Source of the DNA: Coriobacteriales bacterium
Lineage (GTDB): Bacteria; Actinomycetota; Coriobacteriia; Coriobacteriales; UBA8131
Reading direction: 5' to 3'
DNA length: 14,585 nucleotides
Assembly: GCA_031286975.1 (NCBI GenBank)
Contig: JAITTM010000211.1
Span: forward strand, 1-14,585
In this document: one piece after another, positions 13,263 to 14,585 of the stretch
Numbering within the stretch: the first letter of the stretch is position 1
Layout of the letters: the number at the start of each line of letters is the position of its first letter
Program-made: the position numbers and the translations under genes
The notes under the pieces: generated by a model
The model's input: only the letters and a program-made list of their open reading frames with translations
Database searches by the model: none
What the model was told of the DNA's origin: nothing

Positions 13263-14585
13263 AACCTGCAAAGACCGAATGCCAACGATGCAACACAGAC
13301 CGCGAATCGTTCGAGGAGCGTTGTGCCCTGTAGCGGCTTATGCACGCGCTGTGTGGACGATTGCAAGGGCAACTGTGAAGTGTTCAAGTCGTCCTTCAGA
13401 GGGCGTGAGGTCATCTATCCCGGCCCCTTTGGTCATGTGACTGCCGGTGCTGACAAAGACTACCCCATCGACTACTCGCATCTCAACATCAACGGCTATG
13501 CCCTGGGTCTCAATGGCCTGCCCGAGGGCGTGGAGGCGAGCCCCGATACGGCGACCTTCCCTACGGTTGATACCCAAACTGAGTTTGGCTACGAGAACAA
13601 GGTCAAGATGAAGCTCCCCATCTTTACGGGAGCTCTGGGTTCGACCGAGATCGCGCGCGCCAACTGGGAGCAGTTCGCCGTGGGCACCGCCATCGCCGGC
13701 ATCTCGCTGGTCTGCGGTGAGAACGTCTGCGGCATTGATCCCAAACTCGAGCGCGACGCGCAGGGCAAGGTGACCAAGGCTCCCGATATGGAGCGCCGCG
13801 TCAGGCTGTATCGCGAGTTTCAGGAGGGCTATGGCGACATTTTGGTGCAGATGAACGTCGAGGACACCAATCTGGGCGTGGCGCGCTACGTCATCGAGGA
13901 GCTGGGTGTCGAGACGGTCGAGCTCAAGTGGGGCCAGGGCGCCAAGTGCATCGGCGGCGAGATTAAGGTCGACAGCCTCGACCGTGCCCTTGAGCTGCAA
14001 AAACGCGGCTACATCGTGACCCCCGACCCCTCAAACGAGGCGGTACAGGCATCATTTAAGGCTGGAGCCATCACACACTTCGAGCGTCACAGCCGCCTGG
14101 GCTTCATCGATGAGGAGGACTTCTACAAAAGCGTCGAGTATCTGCGTGGTCTGGGTGCCAAGCGCGTGACCCTCAAGACGGGTGCCTATCCCATGCGTGA
14201 GCTCGCCATGGCACTCAAGTGGTCGTCCAACGCCAAGATCGACCTTCTCACCATCGACGGCGCCCCCGGTGGCACCGGCATGAGCCCCTGGCGCATGATG
14301 GAGGAGTGGGGCATCCCCACCTTCTACCTTCAGTCGATGGCCTATGAGTTGGCATGCGCGCTCGACCAGCAGGGCGCCTACGTGCCCGACCTCGCCATCG
14401 CGGGCAGCTTTAGCGAGGAGGCCGGCATCTACAAGGCTCTGGCCATGGGCGCTCCCTACTTCAAGGCCGTCTGCATGGGTCGCGCCCTCATGATTCCCGG
14501 CTTTGTGGGCAAGAACATCGAGAAGTGGCTGGCCGCTGGCGAGCTGCCCAAGAACATCGCCGAGTATGGCACCACCAAAGAGGAG
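13260..14585 (+). CDS. FMN-binding glutamate synthase-like protein with N-terminal Cys cluster (3' partial)
   Basis: The frame is open from ATG 13260 to the window edge (442 codons, no stop seen). The body resembles the FMN/Fe-S synthase domain of glutamate synthase large subunits. LPIFTGALGS and GENVCGID occur early. ELKWGQGAKCIGGEIK, with Gln226-Cys230, corresponds to the QGAKPGEGG region. LLTIDGAPGGTGMSP (Asp333 to Pro343) corresponds to the GGTGASP motif. The N-terminus has five cysteines, Cys24, Cys28, Cys31, Cys35 and Cys39 (PCSGLCTRCVDDCKGNCE), followed by REVIYPGPFG, suggesting an extra Fe-S or metal site. Cys152 and Cys157 are further candidates. No glutaminase domain precedes it, so it is not a full GltB. 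It may work with separate partners or on another substrate. Its own gap, promoter candidate and strong ribosome binding site suggest separate transcription. The family is likely; the reaction is uncertain. Confidence 0.85.
   Translation, partial: MNLQRPNANDATQTANRSRSVVPCSGLCTRCVDDCKGNCEVFKSSFRGREVIYPGPFGHVTAGADKDYPIDYSHLNINGYALGLNGLPEGVEASPDTATFPTVDTQTEFGYENKVKMKLPIFTGALGSTEIARANWEQFAVGTAIAGISLVCGENVCGIDPKLERDAQGKVTKAPDMERRVRLYREFQEGYGDILVQMNVEDTNLGVARYVIEELGVETVELKWGQGAKCIGGEIKVDSLDRALELQKRGYIVTPDPSNEAVQASFKAGAITHFERHSRLGFIDEEDFYKSVEYLRGLGAKRVTLKTGAYPMRELAMALKWSSNAKIDLLTIDGAPGGTGMSPWRMMEEWGIPTFYLQSMAYELACALDQQGAYVPDLAIAGSFSEEAGIYKALAMGAPYFKAVCMGRALMIPGFVGKNIEKWLAAGELPKNIAEYGTTKEE

Overview
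The window is a GC-rich, gene-dense bacterial chromosome segment with every supported gene on the + strand. Gene content, gene order and high GC suggest a high-GC anaerobe, most likely an actinobacterium of the Coriobacteriia type. The main clues are the radical SAM/DUF512 gene next to der, plsY and gpsA, and an FMN-binding glutamate synthase-like protein with an N-terminal Cys cluster. This taxonomic call is an inference; no rRNA or other marker is present. I see no mobile element, CRISPR array, tRNA or rRNA.

Positions 1-13068 hold twelve genes that look like one operon. No gap exceeds 8 nt, and seven of the eleven junctions are stop/start overlaps (ATGA, GTGA or TGATG), which suggests translational coupling. 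The order is a hisC-type aminotransferase (5' end cut off by the window), tyrA, aroA, cmk, plsC, ispH, a radical SAM/DUF512 gene, der, plsY, gpsA, rpe and a nifS/iscS-type cysteine desulfurase. The front (hisC-tyrA-aroA) is aromatic amino acid synthesis and matches the order at the end of the Bacillus subtilis trp-hisC-tyrA-aroE cluster. The middle supplies CTP precursors (Cmk), phospholipids (PlsC, PlsY, GpsA), isoprenoids (IspH) and ribosome assembly (Der). The end has pentose phosphate epimerase and a sulfur donor for Fe-S proteins. IspH and the radical SAM protein are themselves Fe-S enzymes.

A 191-nt gap (13069-13259) follows. It holds a possible RNA fold or operator and a weak promoter candidate. 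A glutamate synthase-like flavoprotein gene then runs off the right edge.

The most unusual feature is the repeated presence of in-frame, low-complexity, tandem-repeat-coded tracts in housekeeping enzymes of this operon. These are a Pro/Gln/Ala leader on TyrA, Ala/Gln tails on Cmk and Rpe, an Ala/Pro tail on PlsC, an extension of about 140 residues on PlsY, and an Ala/Pro/Thr insertion of about 64 residues inside the catalytic domain of IspH. All the enzymes keep their recognisable active-site motifs, so these look like tolerated or functional disordered additions rather than decay. I found no clear new multi-gene system; the best leads are these insertions, a second CX3CX2C motif in the radical SAM protein, and the structured intergenic region.
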